Notes: generated by a model from the sequence alone, not told the origin. A stretch of 64,000 nt of DNA from Phaeodactylum tricornutum CCAP 1055/1 (GCF_000150955.2 NC_011682.1:310001-374000), one strand, 5' to 3'. Counted from the first letter of the stretch, positions 38,961 to 50,605 are shown. Translations and numbers: made by a program.

Positions 38961-39568
38961 GATTCCAATAAAAGCCATTCCTGTGTTCGCCATATAACGT
39001 ATATTTGTGGTGTAGAGGACAAAATCGGAGTAACTCTGTTATTTTTCTTCCCCACTGCAGAAGATTACTCCTTGGATGAATCAATGCTAGATGAACTTGG
39101 ATACGCTGGGATCGACTACAATGACGGCCGGAACCAAAGCACGAGAACGGGTTTCTTTGCGACGACGTGCAAGCACATTCCAGTTACTAACTGTCAAGCG
39201 TAAAATTGCTTATTATTCACAATTTGAGTAGGCTTGGTCGATTGTACTAGGTCGCTGTATACCACAGGTCGTATAAATAATGTTTGGCAAAATCAGAGCA
39301 CACTTGTTGATGCTTTAGATGATGCAAAATGGCAGTAGGCAAACAAAGTATTGGCGTGTTGTCAACCAGCGACGTACGCAGATATTGACAAACAAACAAA
39401 CATGTGCTGGCTAGCAAATGTTTGACACTGAGATCGGTCCTATCGCCATGCAAGTAGAGTGCTGCCACTCGTTTGGGATGGATCATACTGTTACGTAAAC
39501 ACCTTGCTTCCATTCGCCCATACGCAAAGTATATGCTTTGCTCTCGTTGAAACTATCACTAGTAGCAA
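38961..39568. other. Convergent 3' region, nothing recognised
   Basis: 0.6 kb between the DnaJ and PP2C stop codons. Short open frames only. Confidence 0.4.
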
Positions 39569-41302
39569 TCACCTATCGATAGTTGCGGCATCCCAAATGC
39601 CCGCAAAACGAACCACAATAGCAGTAATATCATCCCGGTACTCCCCTTCTTCTTCGTGCCACTTAGCGGCCGCCGCTTCGATGAGAGCACGACACGCTTT
39701 GGTCGCCCCGTTGCCACCGGCAAGGTGTTGTCCCACAATTCGAACTGCGTCCTCCGACTTGAGGAACTCCCAAACACCATCCGATGCCACTATCATAAAG
39801 TCATCCAGAGCGTCGAGTTCGTGGGTCGTTACTACGGGATCAGCAACTACACCCACACTACCGACCGCATGATCGCCTAAAGATCGAGCCATGGCCAGTC
39901 CAATCTGGGAACAGGCTGGATCCAACCATACCCGTGCCGATAGCCCTGGTCCCGGTGGAGGAGAGACGAATCCCCCGGCCGCGACTATGCGTCTGTGCTC
40001 TTCCGGAAGATCTGGGTTCTGGTCCATGGTCAAGTCCAACGTATCCCATGCGTCGATAGCCGACGACGACTTCGTGTGTTCGCATCGACGTCGGGCCATC
40101 ACGGCACGAGAATCGCCGACATTGGCCAATGTCAATACCTTTCCACACAGCACCGCCACACAAGCCGTTGTACCCGAAAATAAAGGCTCAATCAATGTCT
40201 CTTGCGTCAAAGCCCGATCCACCGCTAAGAAAGTTTCTTCCATGGCTTTTTTCAGGTTTTGCGGAAAAGCATCGTGTTTTTCGAGACGATGTTGTACTTC
40301 GTGCAGAGCAAACTGTGACACCATTTCGCCACCCTGACCATGGCCATCGTAGACGGCAAAGAGAGCGGTACGGTTGCTGTTTCCGTAGGGAAAGACTACA
40401 CCTCCACGGTCCTGATTAATTTTGGATACCATTCTGTTGATGGGACCTCCGTCGCCGAGTTCAATAGTGTCCGTCGTGACCTCCGATGAGCCATCTTCTG
40501 TGGTTGTGGGAGTGGCAAAGTTGGATTCTTCGCTCACTAGTTTTTCCATTGTCAATCCACTCTTACCAACATCTTCCGTCAGCGATGGCGGTCCAATCCA
40601 CTCTGGTCGTTTGTCCTCGGTCCCAGAAGCAGCAGTGTTCGGGGATTCTTCTTCTTCATCATCATCTTCTCCGTCCTCACTGTCGTCGTACACTGGTTCG
40701 ACTCCGTGGCAACTAAAAGTGCCCACCATATCGCTGGGAAAGGGCAATTGGTGTTCCTCCAAAAGCGTGTGCGTTTGGTGCCACGCAGTCGAGTGTGCCG
40801 TGCGTGTCGTCAGCAGCGATAGCGGCGGCGGCAAGGGAGTCTGTTGGTACAAACTATGCGGTTCCTTCCGAGTCGAAGTGTGCGTGTCGTGGGGGAGTAG
40901 CGATGACACTGGCGGAGACGGAGCGAGTAGTTCGGCGGCGTGTAGCGTCCGGGAAGGAAAGGATTCCTGACGCGTGGACGGTTCGGAAGTATTGTTGCCG
41001 ACGGAGGATCGGCGAGGGCGTCGACGACGTGAAAGACCACCAGTGGCATCGTGGGGCACGACGGTCAAGGACAAGCGACGCTTCCGAAACGTCGGAGCCT
41101 TGTCCATCTGGTGATCTTCCACGGCGCCGTGACTGTTCCTTGTCACGGACTTTTGTGGTTGTGCGGACGAAGGGTCGGCTGTCGATGGGATCAGAGGGCT
41201 ACCCGACGTTTCCGAATCGGACGAGCTCCAATGATGTTTGGGTTTGTTCAATCGTAGTGGACGAAAATTCTCCGCCTCCACCGCGATCGACGATCCCGAC
41301 AT
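39569..41302 (-). CDS. PP2C-type protein serine/threonine phosphatase
   Basis: A 577-residue protein from the first in-frame ATG (41302). The N-terminal ~260 residues are Ser/Pro/Thr-rich and probably disordered, with an acidic run (EDGEDDDEEEE). The metal-dependent phosphatase domain follows: VYDGHGQGG (about 319), FSGTTACVAVLCG, LTLANVGDSRAVMARR, MARSLGDHAVG, DDFMIVASDGVWEF and YRDDITAIVVRF. The metal-binding Asp residues of the DGHG, SDG and DD motifs are all present, so it should be active. It removes phosphate from Ser/Thr; substrate unknown. The open frame extends 139 codons further upstream but without an ATG. Confidence 0.88.
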   Translation of the reverse strand: MSGSSIAVEAENFRPLRLNKPKHHWSSSDSETSGSPLIPSTADPSSAQPQKSVTRNSHGAVEDHQMDKAPTFRKRRLSLTVVPHDATGGLSRRRRPRRSSVGNNTSEPSTRQESFPSRTLHAAELLAPSPPVSSLLPHDTHTSTRKEPHSLYQQTPLPPPLSLLTTRTAHSTAWHQTHTLLEEHQLPFPSDMVGTFSCHGVEPVYDDSEDGEDDDEEEESPNTAASGTEDKRPEWIGPPSLTEDVGKSGLTMEKLVSEESNFATPTTTEDGSSEVTTDTIELGDGGPINRMVSKINQDRGGVVFPYGNSNRTALFAVYDGHGQGGEMVSQFALHEVQHRLEKHDAFPQNLKKAMEETFLAVDRALTQETLIEPLFSGTTACVAVLCGKVLTLANVGDSRAVMARRRCEHTKSSSAIDAWDTLDLTMDQNPDLPEEHRRIVAAGGFVSPPPGPGLSARVWLDPACSQIGLAMARSLGDHAVGSVGVVADPVVTTHELDALDDFMIVASDGVWEFLKSEDAVRIVGQHLAGGNGATKACRALIEAAAAKWHEEEGEYRDDITAIVVRFAGIWDAATIDR

Positions 41303-42236
41303 TCCGTGATCGTTACAAAACAAGCGAATGATGGAATAAAAACGACACGGCCACGACCCAACGTTACCACCACCACCACTGGCGAGCGTGCGGGGACGAG
41401 TGAATGGTCTCGAGTACAACGCGAGTGGGACGTCGAGTCGTCTTCCACGGTCTACGGAAATCCCACGCGCTCGTCGAAGCACGGCGAATCCAAGGGAACC
41501 ACCGGGAAGCGTTCGTCGTGGGAATGGTCCTTTTGGGCCGTGTGTGTGTGTAGCGGGGAGGAAAACCACGTCACCCGGGATCGTGAAAGCCCCCTCTGGG
41601 AGGAAAACAAAAAAAGTCGGGAGGGGGGTGTCACTCTGTTCGATACCGAATTCGTACGGAATGGTTCGATCGCTTACGCTTCCGTGACAATTTGATAAGA
41701 AAGACACAACACGGCACACGCCAGTTCCAAGAGAATAGGACTTGGGACGAGAAAATGGCTCGGTCGGTCAACGAATGTGGGACCGGAAGGCTCGCGTGGT
41801 CTCGGGCAGCTTGGGTCGTCTACGGGGGCGCGTGGGCCTTCCCGAAGCCCACCGATTCGGTACAGGATCACGGCAAATCTTGATTGGTCACTTACTTGTA
41901 TCGGAGAACTGACAAACGTATTTGATTGACTGTGACGTAAGCGCTGACGACGACATCTGTACGTCGTCCGTCAACGGATCCTCGCCGGTACGTCATTCCG
42001 TACCGGACTCGCGGACTCGCGGGATTCCGGGGCTCCGGCACCGATCGATCCACCCACCCACCATCCCAAGTCCCAAACCAACTTGGTACCGAGGAACGCA
42101 ATCCTCGACTTTCCCACCCCCACGGACTCTTTGCGCATTGTACTAGTCCAGCGCGAGGCAAGGAACGACGGTAGATGCATTCCTAGTCTTTTCATTGTCC
42201 TTACAAAACCATTCATCGCACACCTATCTCATAATC
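41303..42236. other. Divergent promoter region (PP2C / CCT gamma)
   Basis: About 0.93 kb, GC-rich in its first half. The reading frame of PP2C stays open into it but lacks an ATG. Motif TTGACTGTGA at 41926-41935. Confidence 0.4.
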
Positions 42237-44042
42237 ATGATGCAAGGAGGAGGACCCATGGGACAGGTGATGGTCTTGAGTAAGTGTAAAGCACGGGGGG
42301 CGGTGAACACGAATTAGTTTAGGTACCCACCGCAAACACACAGACACAAACTGGCCTCACACGTTTCTGGCCTTTTTCATCCTTCGTCTTTTTCGATTCC
42401 ACCAGACACCAAAACCCAACGCCAAACGGGTCGCCAGGCCCAACTCGCCAACATCCAAGCCGCCAAAGCCGTCGCCAACATTATCCGCACGACCCTCGGT
42501 CCCCGCAGTATGCTCAAGATGCTACTCGATCCCATGGGTTCCATCGTATTGACCAACGACGGGCACTGCATTCTGCGCGAAGTCGACGTCTCCCATCCCA
42601 CCGCCAAGTCCATGATTGAACTCAGTCGCTCGCAGGATGAAGAAGTCGGGGATGGCACCACGTCCGTCATTGTCCTCGCCGCCGAAGTACTCGCACAGGC
42701 CGAACCCTACCTGCGACAAGACGCCATGCACCCGACCGTCCTCGTGTCGGCCTACACCAAGGCACTCGCACAGGCCATGATCATTCTGGAGGAACAAAGT
42801 GTCACCATTGATGTCGAAAAAGACCACGAACTCATGAAACTGCTCGTCCAAAGCTCCTTGGGCACCAAGTTCTCCTCCCGCTGGAACGATCAAATGGTCG
42901 AAATGGCACTGCAGGCCGTCCTCACCGTTTCCCAAAAACGAGCCACCGCAGCCGATGGTGTACTCAAACAAGTCGAGATTGATATCAAACGCTACGCCAA
43001 GGTGGAAAAAATACCCGGTGGCGAAATACAGGAGTGCGCCGTACTGGAGGGTGTCATGTTCCAGAAAGACGTGGTGCACGCCAATATGCGCCGCCGCATT
43101 GAAAATCCCAAAATATTGTTACTGGATACGCCGCTCGAGTACAAAAAGGGCGAGTCACAGACGAACATGGAAATCACGGACGAAAATGATTGGAATACGC
43201 TGCTCAAATTGGAAGAAGAGTACGTTGCCAACATGTGCGCGCAAATTATTGCGGCGCAACCGGATATTGTGGTGACGGAAAAGGGCGTCAGCGACTTGGC
43301 CCAGCACTATCTGCACAAGGCCAACATCGTCGCCTTTCGCCGGGTACGGAAAACGGATAACAATCGGATTGCACGAGCCGTGGGTGCCACCATTGTGTCC
43401 CGCACGGACGAAATCGATGATTCCGACATTGGAACCGGCTGTGGCTTGTTCGAAATGCGACAAATTGGATCGGATTGGTTCTGCTACCTCACCAAGTGCA
43501 AAGAACCCAAGGCCTGTACTATTGTACTCCGCGGTGGCTCGAAGGATGTTTTGAACGAATTGGAACGCAATTTGCAGGATGCCATGCAGGTGGTGCGTAA
43601 CGTTGTCTTTTCGCCCAAGCTTGTACCAGGCGGCGGGGCCATCGAAATGGCTCTCGCCGTGGGCCTCAAACGCACCGGCCAAAAGGTCCAAGGCATTCAG
43701 CAAGGCCCCTACATGGCGGTCGGCGAAGCTTTGGAAGTCATTCCCCGCACACTGGCACAAAATTGTGGCGTTTCCGTCATACGCGTGCTGACTGCCCTGC
43801 GGGCCAAGCACGCGGCCGCCTACGACGAAGCCCAGGATAAGACCGGAAGCGACGACAGCAAGCAGGCCGCCTTTTGTTCGTGGGGAATTAACGGTACGAC
43901 GGGTGAATTGGTAGATATGAAGGAGTTGGGTATTTGGGAGCCGTTTGCGGTGAAAGCACAAACCATCAAGACGGCCATTGAAAGTGCCTGTATGATTCTA
44001 CGCATTGACGACATTGTATCGGGGTCCAAAAAGCGCGGGTGA
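42237..44042 (+). CDS. CCT3: Chaperonin containing TCP-1, subunit gamma (CCT3)
   Basis: Exons 42237-42279 (43 bp) and 42406-44042, with a 126-bp intron, 559 residues. One of eight subunits of the cytosolic CCT/TRiC ring that folds actin and tubulin. The short first exon encodes MMQGGGPMGQVMVL and joins NTKTQRQTG, matching the gamma-subunit N-terminus (VLVLSQNTKRESG in animals). Group II chaperonin signatures follow: IIRTTLGPRSMLKMLLDPMG, VLTNDGHCILRE, DEEVGDGTTSVIVLA (ATP site), a gamma-type GCGLFE..IGSDWFCYLTKCK, and LVPGGGAIEMALA. The length is usual for the family. Confidence 0.95.
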
Positions 44043-44340
44043 AGGATTATGCTCAACGGTGCTCTAGTAGACAGACAACGACACAATGATTGCAGCCGCA
44101 GTGTCCAAAAGTTGACGGATCAGACTGCATTCGTAGTGCTCCCGTTTACACAGAGTTTTTCTACACTCTCCTATAATAAACATTATAGCAAAAATGGGTC
44201 AAGGCAGTTGTAGTTGGCCTTTGCCGATGTTGCTCTTTTTCGTTTGTTTGTCAACCCAACCCAGAAGCTGGCAATAGACGGTCGCGTCCACAATAAAACC
44301 ACACCAGCTCATTCCTGTATCGACTGGAAAGTGTGATTAT

Positions 44341-44898
44341 TCACGAGTCGCGATCTCTCTTTCTGCTACTTATTTCAACAATGAGCGGTTTGTCTTCCTG
44401 GTCGCTTGCTGACTGATTGTTGGAAGGGCCGAGAAGCAGATCACTTACGTGCCTGTCGTTTGCGTTGCCAGCACTCTTTGTCTCTGAGGATTCCGAGTTC
44501 TCTGTATCTCGTACATCATTGTGGCTGTCCTCTTCATCAGCCAACAACATCCGAATGGCGGGATTCTCATCCATCTGTCCCAACGCTAGTGTTAATTCTA
44601 TTGTCGGAACCGCGGAACCGCAATCTTCCGTCTCTTCATCATCACTAATCGGGTCCACGTCACTGTCCAAACTGTCCTCCTCGTGCGAGGCTGATGCGCA
44701 TTCGTGGTCGTCGACGGAATGAACCGATGCGATTGGTTCCAAATGAGCGTCCAACGCGTTATCTTGGCCATCTCCATTGTTGTTTCGCTGTTGTTGGAGT
44801 AAAGCTTTGTTCGCTGCTTGGAGCTTGGGCAAGAACGAGCCCAAACGACTCATCAAATCACCAGCGCCATCTGCGGGCGAGCCAGCGTTCGTCACCAT
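44341..44898 (-). CDS. NOPCHAP1-like (DUF4598) acidic protein
   Basis: A 185-residue acidic protein from the first in-frame ATG (44898). A short helix LGSFLPKLQAANKALL (residues 19-34) and a later IELTLALGQMD segment recall the NOPCHAP1/C12orf45 (DUF4598) pattern of FLP...AN..L followed by an IE.....G strand. In animals that protein links snoRNP protein NOP58 to the R2TP chaperone. The rest is Asp/Glu/Ser-rich, ending in a short basic tail (SSRKRDRDS). The frame is open 65 codons further upstream without an ATG, and a TTACAGTTAG motif lies at 45138. The family call rests on two short motifs. Confidence 0.5.
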   Translation of the reverse strand: MVTNAGSPADGAGDLMSRLGSFLPKLQAANKALLQQQRNNNGDGQDNALDAHLEPIASVHSVDDHECASASHEEDSLDSDVDPISDDEETEDCGSAVPTIELTLALGQMDENPAIRMLLADEEDSHNDVRDTENSESSETKSAGNANDRHVSDLLLGPSNNQSASDQEDKPLIVEISSRKRDRDS

Positions 44899-45325
44899 CG
44901 TCGACACCAAGCGCGCAAGTCGCCGGATATAGCTCGACCGTGGCCCTTGGTGAAGGTGTGAATGAGCGTAGTGTTGTTGGGATGAAGGCACGTTGGCTGT
45001 GAGCGAGCGCAAACTACAAGACTTTGTGAAAAACCCAAATGGAAGCCAAAGGCAACGTCCGAGTCTTCCGCACCAATTGGAAAAAGCCACCACCGGTTTG
45101 AGCCTATCTTCCTTCCACCGAATTTCCTTCCATGGATTTACAGTTAGGTCGAAGGCAAATTGATCAGGTTGTGAGGTAAGACCCTAATATAAATAGTATT
45201 CGCGAATATGAATGGATATAATTTTTTTTATATAGTTTTTGTCTTTCGTGCGTCACTGTATGAAGTGAAAGTGAATGTTCCTACTATATCCGTTCGATAC
45301 ATAACGGTTCATTTGTATCGCAGCA
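44899..45325. other. 5' region of NOPCHAP1-like gene up to the retrotransposon
   Basis: About 0.43 kb. It includes the open but ATG-less frame, a promoter-like motif at 45138-45147 and an AT-rich stretch with TATA-like runs near 45200-45235. It ends at the target-site duplication of the Copia element. Confidence 0.4.
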
Positions 45326-45330
45326 TTTTG

Positions 45331-45535
45331 TATTGAAGAACACAAAACGACGATGAAGATCGAAGTCAGGAAAACGATGAACTACGAAGATTATGAGTCT
45401 ACATTGTACTCTTGGATATTCGTAGGGACTGTGGGGCTGTGATTCGTTGTGTGTGGGACGGAAGCGACTTGGCGTTTAGCAGTAGGCGATTGAACTTCTG
45501 GTGAGACGTTGTCCTTACTAGGAGTTGGATCAACA
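45331..45535 (-). repeat. Copia 3' LTR
   Basis: The 3' LTR relative to element orientation. It matches 50401-50605 without visible difference. The end of the Pol reading frame lies inside it. Confidence 0.92.
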
Positions 45536-48500
45536 CACCCTCGCTGCAAATGAGAAGTTGCTTTGTCATTGGTTGGTGACGGTTCGAGAAGGTAGTGCGA
45601 GCGCATTTTGCGATGATGTGCGGGAGAATGATGCTTGGAGAAATAGTCGGCCAAATTCGTGAGGCCGGGTCGCCAGTAAATAATAAACTGTTTTTGCTCG
45701 ACGCGGTCTTTAACCCAGTAGAAACGCATGTCAATGGCTTTAGAACGTCGTTGCTTGATGGTTTCGTTGGCAATCCCGGAGGCACAGGCGTTATCGGTTT
45801 GGATAGGCGTAGGTGGCTGTGTGTGGCCAAGTTCGTCGAGAGTGACCCGGAAAGCGGTGGCGTCCTTGGCGTTGTAAAAGAGGGCACCGAGTTCTGCTTC
45901 GGTGGCTGACGAGAGAACCACGGACATGATGGAGCTATGCGTGTGAATGGCGCCATTATTTGGAGGGTCCGGATCAGTCGGAGCGGGAGCAGCATTGGGA
46001 TCGTTGGGTCGACGGCTGAGGAAAAAGTGACCTGCAGCACGCGAACGGGCTTTCGACTCGGAAAGGTATGACGCGTCACTATGAATGTGTAAACACATGT
46101 CGCTAGCCCGAAACCGTATCGTAGCGTGTGGGTGAGTGGCACAGTAGTCAAGTAAATGTTCGGCAGCGTGAAGGGTCGCTTGGGTGGCAGTTGACTGTGC
46201 CGAGGCCAGAGTGCCGAGAGCCACGAGAATGGTCGAGTCAACAGCCCTAGCGTAATAAAGTAGGGTTCCGATGATTTCTTGCAGGTGGGTCTTGTCGGAT
46301 GCATTGAGAGGCTCAGTGGTATCAGGGACGGGTGTGAGTTGAGTTGCAACGCCATAAGTGGGAGGGGTCCAAGGGTGAGGCGCATGTTGAGGCGTAACAG
46401 GGGGCGAGCGTTGAAAGCGGGTTAGGGCTTGGTCGATGTAGTCGGGCATGGACATGTCGAGGGTTCGACGCTCATAATCCCAAGTAAGTGTAAGTCCGAG
46501 ATAACGAGTGCCGTCCCAGTCAATGGTGATGGTGTAAAGCGCTTGGAGAGTGTCGATAAGGTGTTGAGCGTGTTCGGTGCCAGTGTATTTCACTCCAAAG
46601 TCGTCCACAACTAGGGTAAACTGAATAGGGCGCGTGACGTGTCGAAATAGGCCAGCGGTATGCTTCGTTTTAACGTAGCCGTGTGCAGCAAGGTGTGCAA
46701 CAAGACGGTCGTGGGCGAGAATACCGGCTTGGGGAAGGCCGTACATACCTTTGCGAATTTCGACGGTAACAGAGTTGTTGTGAATGAGTGGAGCTAACCG
46801 GTAATGAGCCAAGATGGTGGGAGGGATATCGGGAACCGGGATGCGCATGTATTCGTACCGAGCCATGGGGGTGCCAAGATAGAAATCCTTGATGTCAATG
46901 CACATAAACTTGGCGGCGGGCGTGGAGAGGACGCTATTGAAGAGGATCTTGGCGGTGGTGATGTCAGCAGTGGGGGTGCTAACCTTTCCGGGGTACTGAA
47001 CTAAGTTGCCACCAACGGTGAAGCGGATGCGCTTGGGTTCCGATTTTTGAGGGCGAATGCTGGCTACGATGCGTAAGTAGGTGGCCTTGCGACCGGGAGG
47101 AATGGCGTTATGCGCGATGAAGTGCATGGTGTGGCTGCCAGTGGTGCTATGGGGTGGGTTACCTTGGGTGAGCCGGCCAATTTCGTTAGCGGCGGCGCGA
47201 ATCCACTCGGGAGCGTCGGGGCCGGAGCGCAGGTGGCGATATTCCAAGGAGGCGCCGGTGGCAGGGTCGACAACAGCGTTGGCGGAGGCCGGGACAAGAA
47301 AGGGCCGGGTGCGGGTGTTGTGTGGATGCGCCGGTACTAGGGTTGGGGGTGCCGGTTGTGTGCGTGCTTTGCGACGGCGACGGCCTGGGTTGCCGGTGCG
47401 AGAGTGATATGTGGCCAGGGTGGGCACCCTCGGAAGTGCGGGGGCCGGAATGGGCACCCTCGGAAGTGCCGGGGCATGTTCAGCCGTGACAAGAGGAACG
47501 GCAAAACGGACCTGAGCAAGGGGAGGTGCTGGGGCAGGGGGACGGACCGGAGGCACGGGAGCAGGTGCAGGGACGTCGTCGGCGGGGGCGGCCACAGTGG
47601 CAAAGAGGGTGGCAAGATCGGTGAGTGCCTGGTGCTGTGTGGCATCGAGGGGGGCGAACGGAGACGCCGGGGAAGGATTCTGGAGGGCATGGACCAGGTC
47701 ACGGGCGGCGGCCAGGGCGCGGTCGGTGGACGAAGCGGCGGGCATGGGAATGCGGGTCGGGAACCAGGAAAGGGTGTCAGCAACACGTTCGGCACGTGTT
47801 TCCGTGATCCATACGCGATGGCAGCGATAATGGTTGAGAGCGGGGCCGAGATACCAACCTTCGACAGCATGGGGGGCCCAAGTTTCGCGGACGGACGGCT
47901 TGACGTGGACTAGGACGCGAGTCCCGGGAGGAGCAAGCGGGGTGCGGTTGTAATCGAAAGCACCATGAAGCTGGGCGTGGGCGGACAGCTTGGGATTGAT
48001 GCGGGAGCGACGAAGAAGATTTAGGGTGATAAGGGCCTGGGGGAGGAGGCGGTCCCAAAGATGGAGGGGAAAATCTGGGTTAGTGGTACAGAGGCCAGCA
48101 ATAAAGTGGTTTTTGAAGGTACGGATGGCTCGTTCGGCGGCATTACGACGGTGCAGATGGGGAGGTGCCAGCTGAAAGTCGACGTGTTCCGAGGTCATGA
48201 AGGATTGGAGGGCTGTAGAGGCTTCGTTGTCGAGGCGTTGGAGCTGGGGACGGAGGCCGCGTTGGGTAAAGAGAGAGTGTGCGCGTTTGTAGGCGGCAAG
48301 AATCTCGGGGCCGGACTTGTTCTTCATGAGCTCGACATGGATGGCATTGCTATCAAAATCGTAGAGCACAAGCATGTCGTTGTGTCCGGCACTTGAGGGC
48401 GTGAGGAAACGGCCCGGTTGGTCCGTGTAGATTTGACCGGTGACCCGTTGGTGGGCAACAAAAACATGGTGTGTGCGTGCGATAGGGTGGGCGTCAGGAG

Positions 48501-49190
48501 GATCGAGGTCGGGCACAGCGATGGCAGGGGGTTCCGTCGAGAGAGGGGAACAGGCAGGGGAAAGCTTGGTGGAGCGCAGGTTTGCGCGTTGTTGGTCGAG
48601 GTGACCTTTGATCATCGCGGGGGAGCGGGGTGGGTACTTGCGGACCTGGCGGGAGGAAAGGTCTGGAAAGGTCGCGAGATGGCCGGAGTCGAGGGCCTGG
48701 CACCAGGTAGAGAGAGCCGGGGAGAAGAGCGAGGCGTGAACAAAAGCGATGCGGTCGGCGAGGGGGGTGGTTGGAACGAGAGCATGGGCTGTAGCAGGGG
48801 ACTTGGGAGGGGTAAGATCAAGGTGCCAGAGGCCAGTGTGGGGGGAGCGGGCACCAGAGAGCAGCAGGGTGGCGTCGCGATGGATGTCAAGGCGAGTGGC
48901 CGAGAAGGTTGCCGTACAGCCGTCGTCGCACAGTTGACCGATGGAGAGGAGCGGATGGGAAGCGAGCCCAGGAAAAATGTGGGCTTGGCAGGCGGCAGGG
49001 GAGAAACCAGGGAGGTCCAGGGTGGCAACGTGGCTGGAGCGGAGGACAGAGCCGTTCGGGACACGGACGGAGAGGCTGGGGTTGGCTGGGTGCCGGTGCG
49101 TGTGAGGGCAGTTGATGGTAATGTAGTGGCCGGTGCAGCCGGTGTCGGCAATGGCCGAGGTGTGGGTACTAGGCGGGGAGGGGACTACAG
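45391..49190 (-). CDS. Copia Pol region (protease, integrase, RT, RNase H)
   Basis: From the element's 5' side: an aspartic-protease-like DTGC site near 49140-49190, the C-terminal part of integrase (AERAIRTFKNHF), a Pro/Ala-rich linker, then reverse transcriptase (FMCIDIKDFYLG, GMYGLPQAG, and VVDDFG at the catalytic site) and Copia-type RNase H (ATEAELGAL, QTDNACASGIA, IDMRFYWVKD). The order with integrase before RT identifies Copia rather than Gypsy. Confidence 0.88.
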
Positions 49191-49266
49191 ACGAGTTAAG
49201 ACTAGTAATATGATTTAGATAATCGGTATTACTAGTGTTAATCGTCGGCGTAGCCGTCCCTCTTTC

Positions 49267-50325
49267 CTATTCAGGAGGCTTGGGGGCAGTCCAAACCTTG
49301 GTGGAGCCGCCAAGGGTGTTGGTGGCCGTCGCGTCGTCGCGGTGGCCAGGGGCCTTGTTTTTGCAAGTGGCACTAGTGTGCCGACGGTTATTGCTGGATC
49401 CATGGGTCCAGCAATAAGTTCGCTCAGAGAGGGCAGAAGAGGAATGTGACACCGAGAGGGCAGAAAAAGGAAGGCTGAGCGAGTCGGGCGAGACCAAAGG
49501 GAGAACCGATGGCGCGGCGGCAAGGACGTTGGCGTACCCAAGGGAGCCGGTGGTAACCGTACGCTTGCGGTCGGTATCGGCGACCTTGAATAGGGTGCGC
49601 AGATTGGCAAGCGTGTGGGTATCCGGCGAGGCGGTACGCCAGGTTTCACAGGCACGGGGAAACAGGCCAGAGTGCTCGAGCACGTCGTAGCCGGCGCGAA
49701 CGGCGGCAGCTTCGGTGATGGGGTCATGTCCCGCCGTGGAGTAGGCGATGGCGTCAGTTAAGCGATGGAAAATGGTCTCGATGGGGTCAGCAGGGTTCCA
49801 CGGGGTGTACATGGACTGAATATTGGTTTTGAGGTCCGAAGCGGAGATGGTACCAAAGTTGCGCCAGAGATGGTCGAGGAGGTCGCGACAGGAAACGTGG
49901 CTGTAGGCAAACTGGGGGTGTTCTAGGTCGCGAACGTAGACGCGAGGAACGGCATCGAGGATCTGGCGACGAAGGGCGTTGTTGACCGCCACGTAGAGGC
50001 TGTGGATGGCCACAGCGCGTTTGTGGAGTCGGTTGTTCTCCGTGATTTGAGGTTGCGTGGTGCCGGGTTCAGGGTCGGCAGGGGGAGCAACGGGGATGAC
50101 AAAAGGGATGTCGGAGAGTTCGGCGTACGCTTCGGCAGAGAGCGTGAGGGCCATGTGACCATGGGCCCCGCCGCCGTTAAGGCTGGGAATGGCGGACGCG
50201 TTGGCGGAGAGCTGGCGTTGGGCTAGGAGAAGCGACGAATACGAGGGAGCGGTGGTGTCGGTGGCGATGGGAGCGAGGACTTTGTGAGGAAAGTCGGAAA
50301 TGGTGAAGTCGGCGGTCGGGGACAT
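49267..50325 (-). CDS. Copia Gag region
   Basis: A ~350-residue polyprotein-like frame starting just inside the 5' LTR. It has a helical capsid-like region (DLLDHLWRNFGTISASDLKTNIQSMY, given here in part) and, near its end, a Cys/His cluster (CWTHG..HTSATC) in the place of the usual zinc knuckle. Confidence 0.75.
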   Translation of the reverse strand: MSPTADFTISDFPHKVLAPIATDTTAPSYSSLLLAQRQLSANASAIPSLNGGGAHGHMALTLSAEAYAELSDIPFVIPVAPPADPEPGTTQPQITENNRLHKRAVAIHSLYVAVNNALRRQILDAVPRVYVRDLEHPQFAYSHVSCRDLLDHLWRNFGTISASDLKTNIQSMYTPWNPADPIETIFHRLTDAIAYSTAGHDPITEAAAVRAGYDVLEHSGLFPRACETWRTASPDTHTLANLRTLFKVADTDRKRTVTTGSLGYANVLAAAPSVLPLVSPDSLSLPFSALSVSHSSSALSERTYCWTHGSSNNRRHTSATCKNKAPGHRDDATATNTLGGSTKVWTAPKPPE

Positions 50326-50400
50326 GATGGCAGAAGGCAGGAAAGGGGAGCGGTAGGGCAGGGCTGGGATCAGAAAGACGGGGGGGTTGCTTCGTAGTTC

Positions 50401-50605
50401 TATTGAAGAACACAAAACGACGATGAAGATCGAAGTCAGGAAAACGATGAACTACGAAGATTATGAGTCTACATTGTACTCTTGGATATTCGTAGGGACT
50501 GTGGGGCTGTGATTCGTTGTGTGTGGGACGGAAGCGACTTGGCGTTTAGCAGTAGGCGATTGAACTTCTGGTGAGACGTTGTCCTTACTAGGAGTTGGAT
50601 CAACA
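50401..50605 (-). repeat. Copia 5' LTR
   Basis: The 5' LTR in element orientation. It ends about 155 bp from the ATG of the FkbM-type gene. Confidence 0.92.

Larger units (their letters stand above)
45331..50605 (-). mobile_element. Copia-type LTR retrotransposon (CoDi-like), near-complete
   Basis: A 5275-bp element on the minus strand. It has two ~205-bp LTRs that look identical by eye and a 5-bp target duplication TTTTG on both sides (45326-45330 and 50606-50610). On the element's own strand the LTRs run TGTTG..CAATA. The internal region encodes Gag, then Pol in Copia order: protease, integrase, reverse transcriptase, RNase H. It looks whole or nearly so, with at most one or two apparent breaks; part of the frame change between Gag and Pol may be normal for the family. 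Identical LTRs and an intact target duplication point to a very recent insertion. Composition is markedly C-rich on the coding strand compared with neighbours. Confidence 0.93.

Noticed and set aside
41303-41719. 139-codon N-terminal extension of the PP2C protein
   Set aside because: Begins with GTG and contains no ATG; likely 5' untranslated or promoter DNA.
43155-43961. 268-codon minus-strand open frame inside CCT gamma
   Set aside because: Mirror of the chaperonin coding sequence with no independent motif.
48418-49218. 266-codon Gly-rich plus-strand frame inside the retrotransposon
   Set aside because: Antisense of C-rich Pol DNA; the Gly/Arg/Val bias is a shadow effect.
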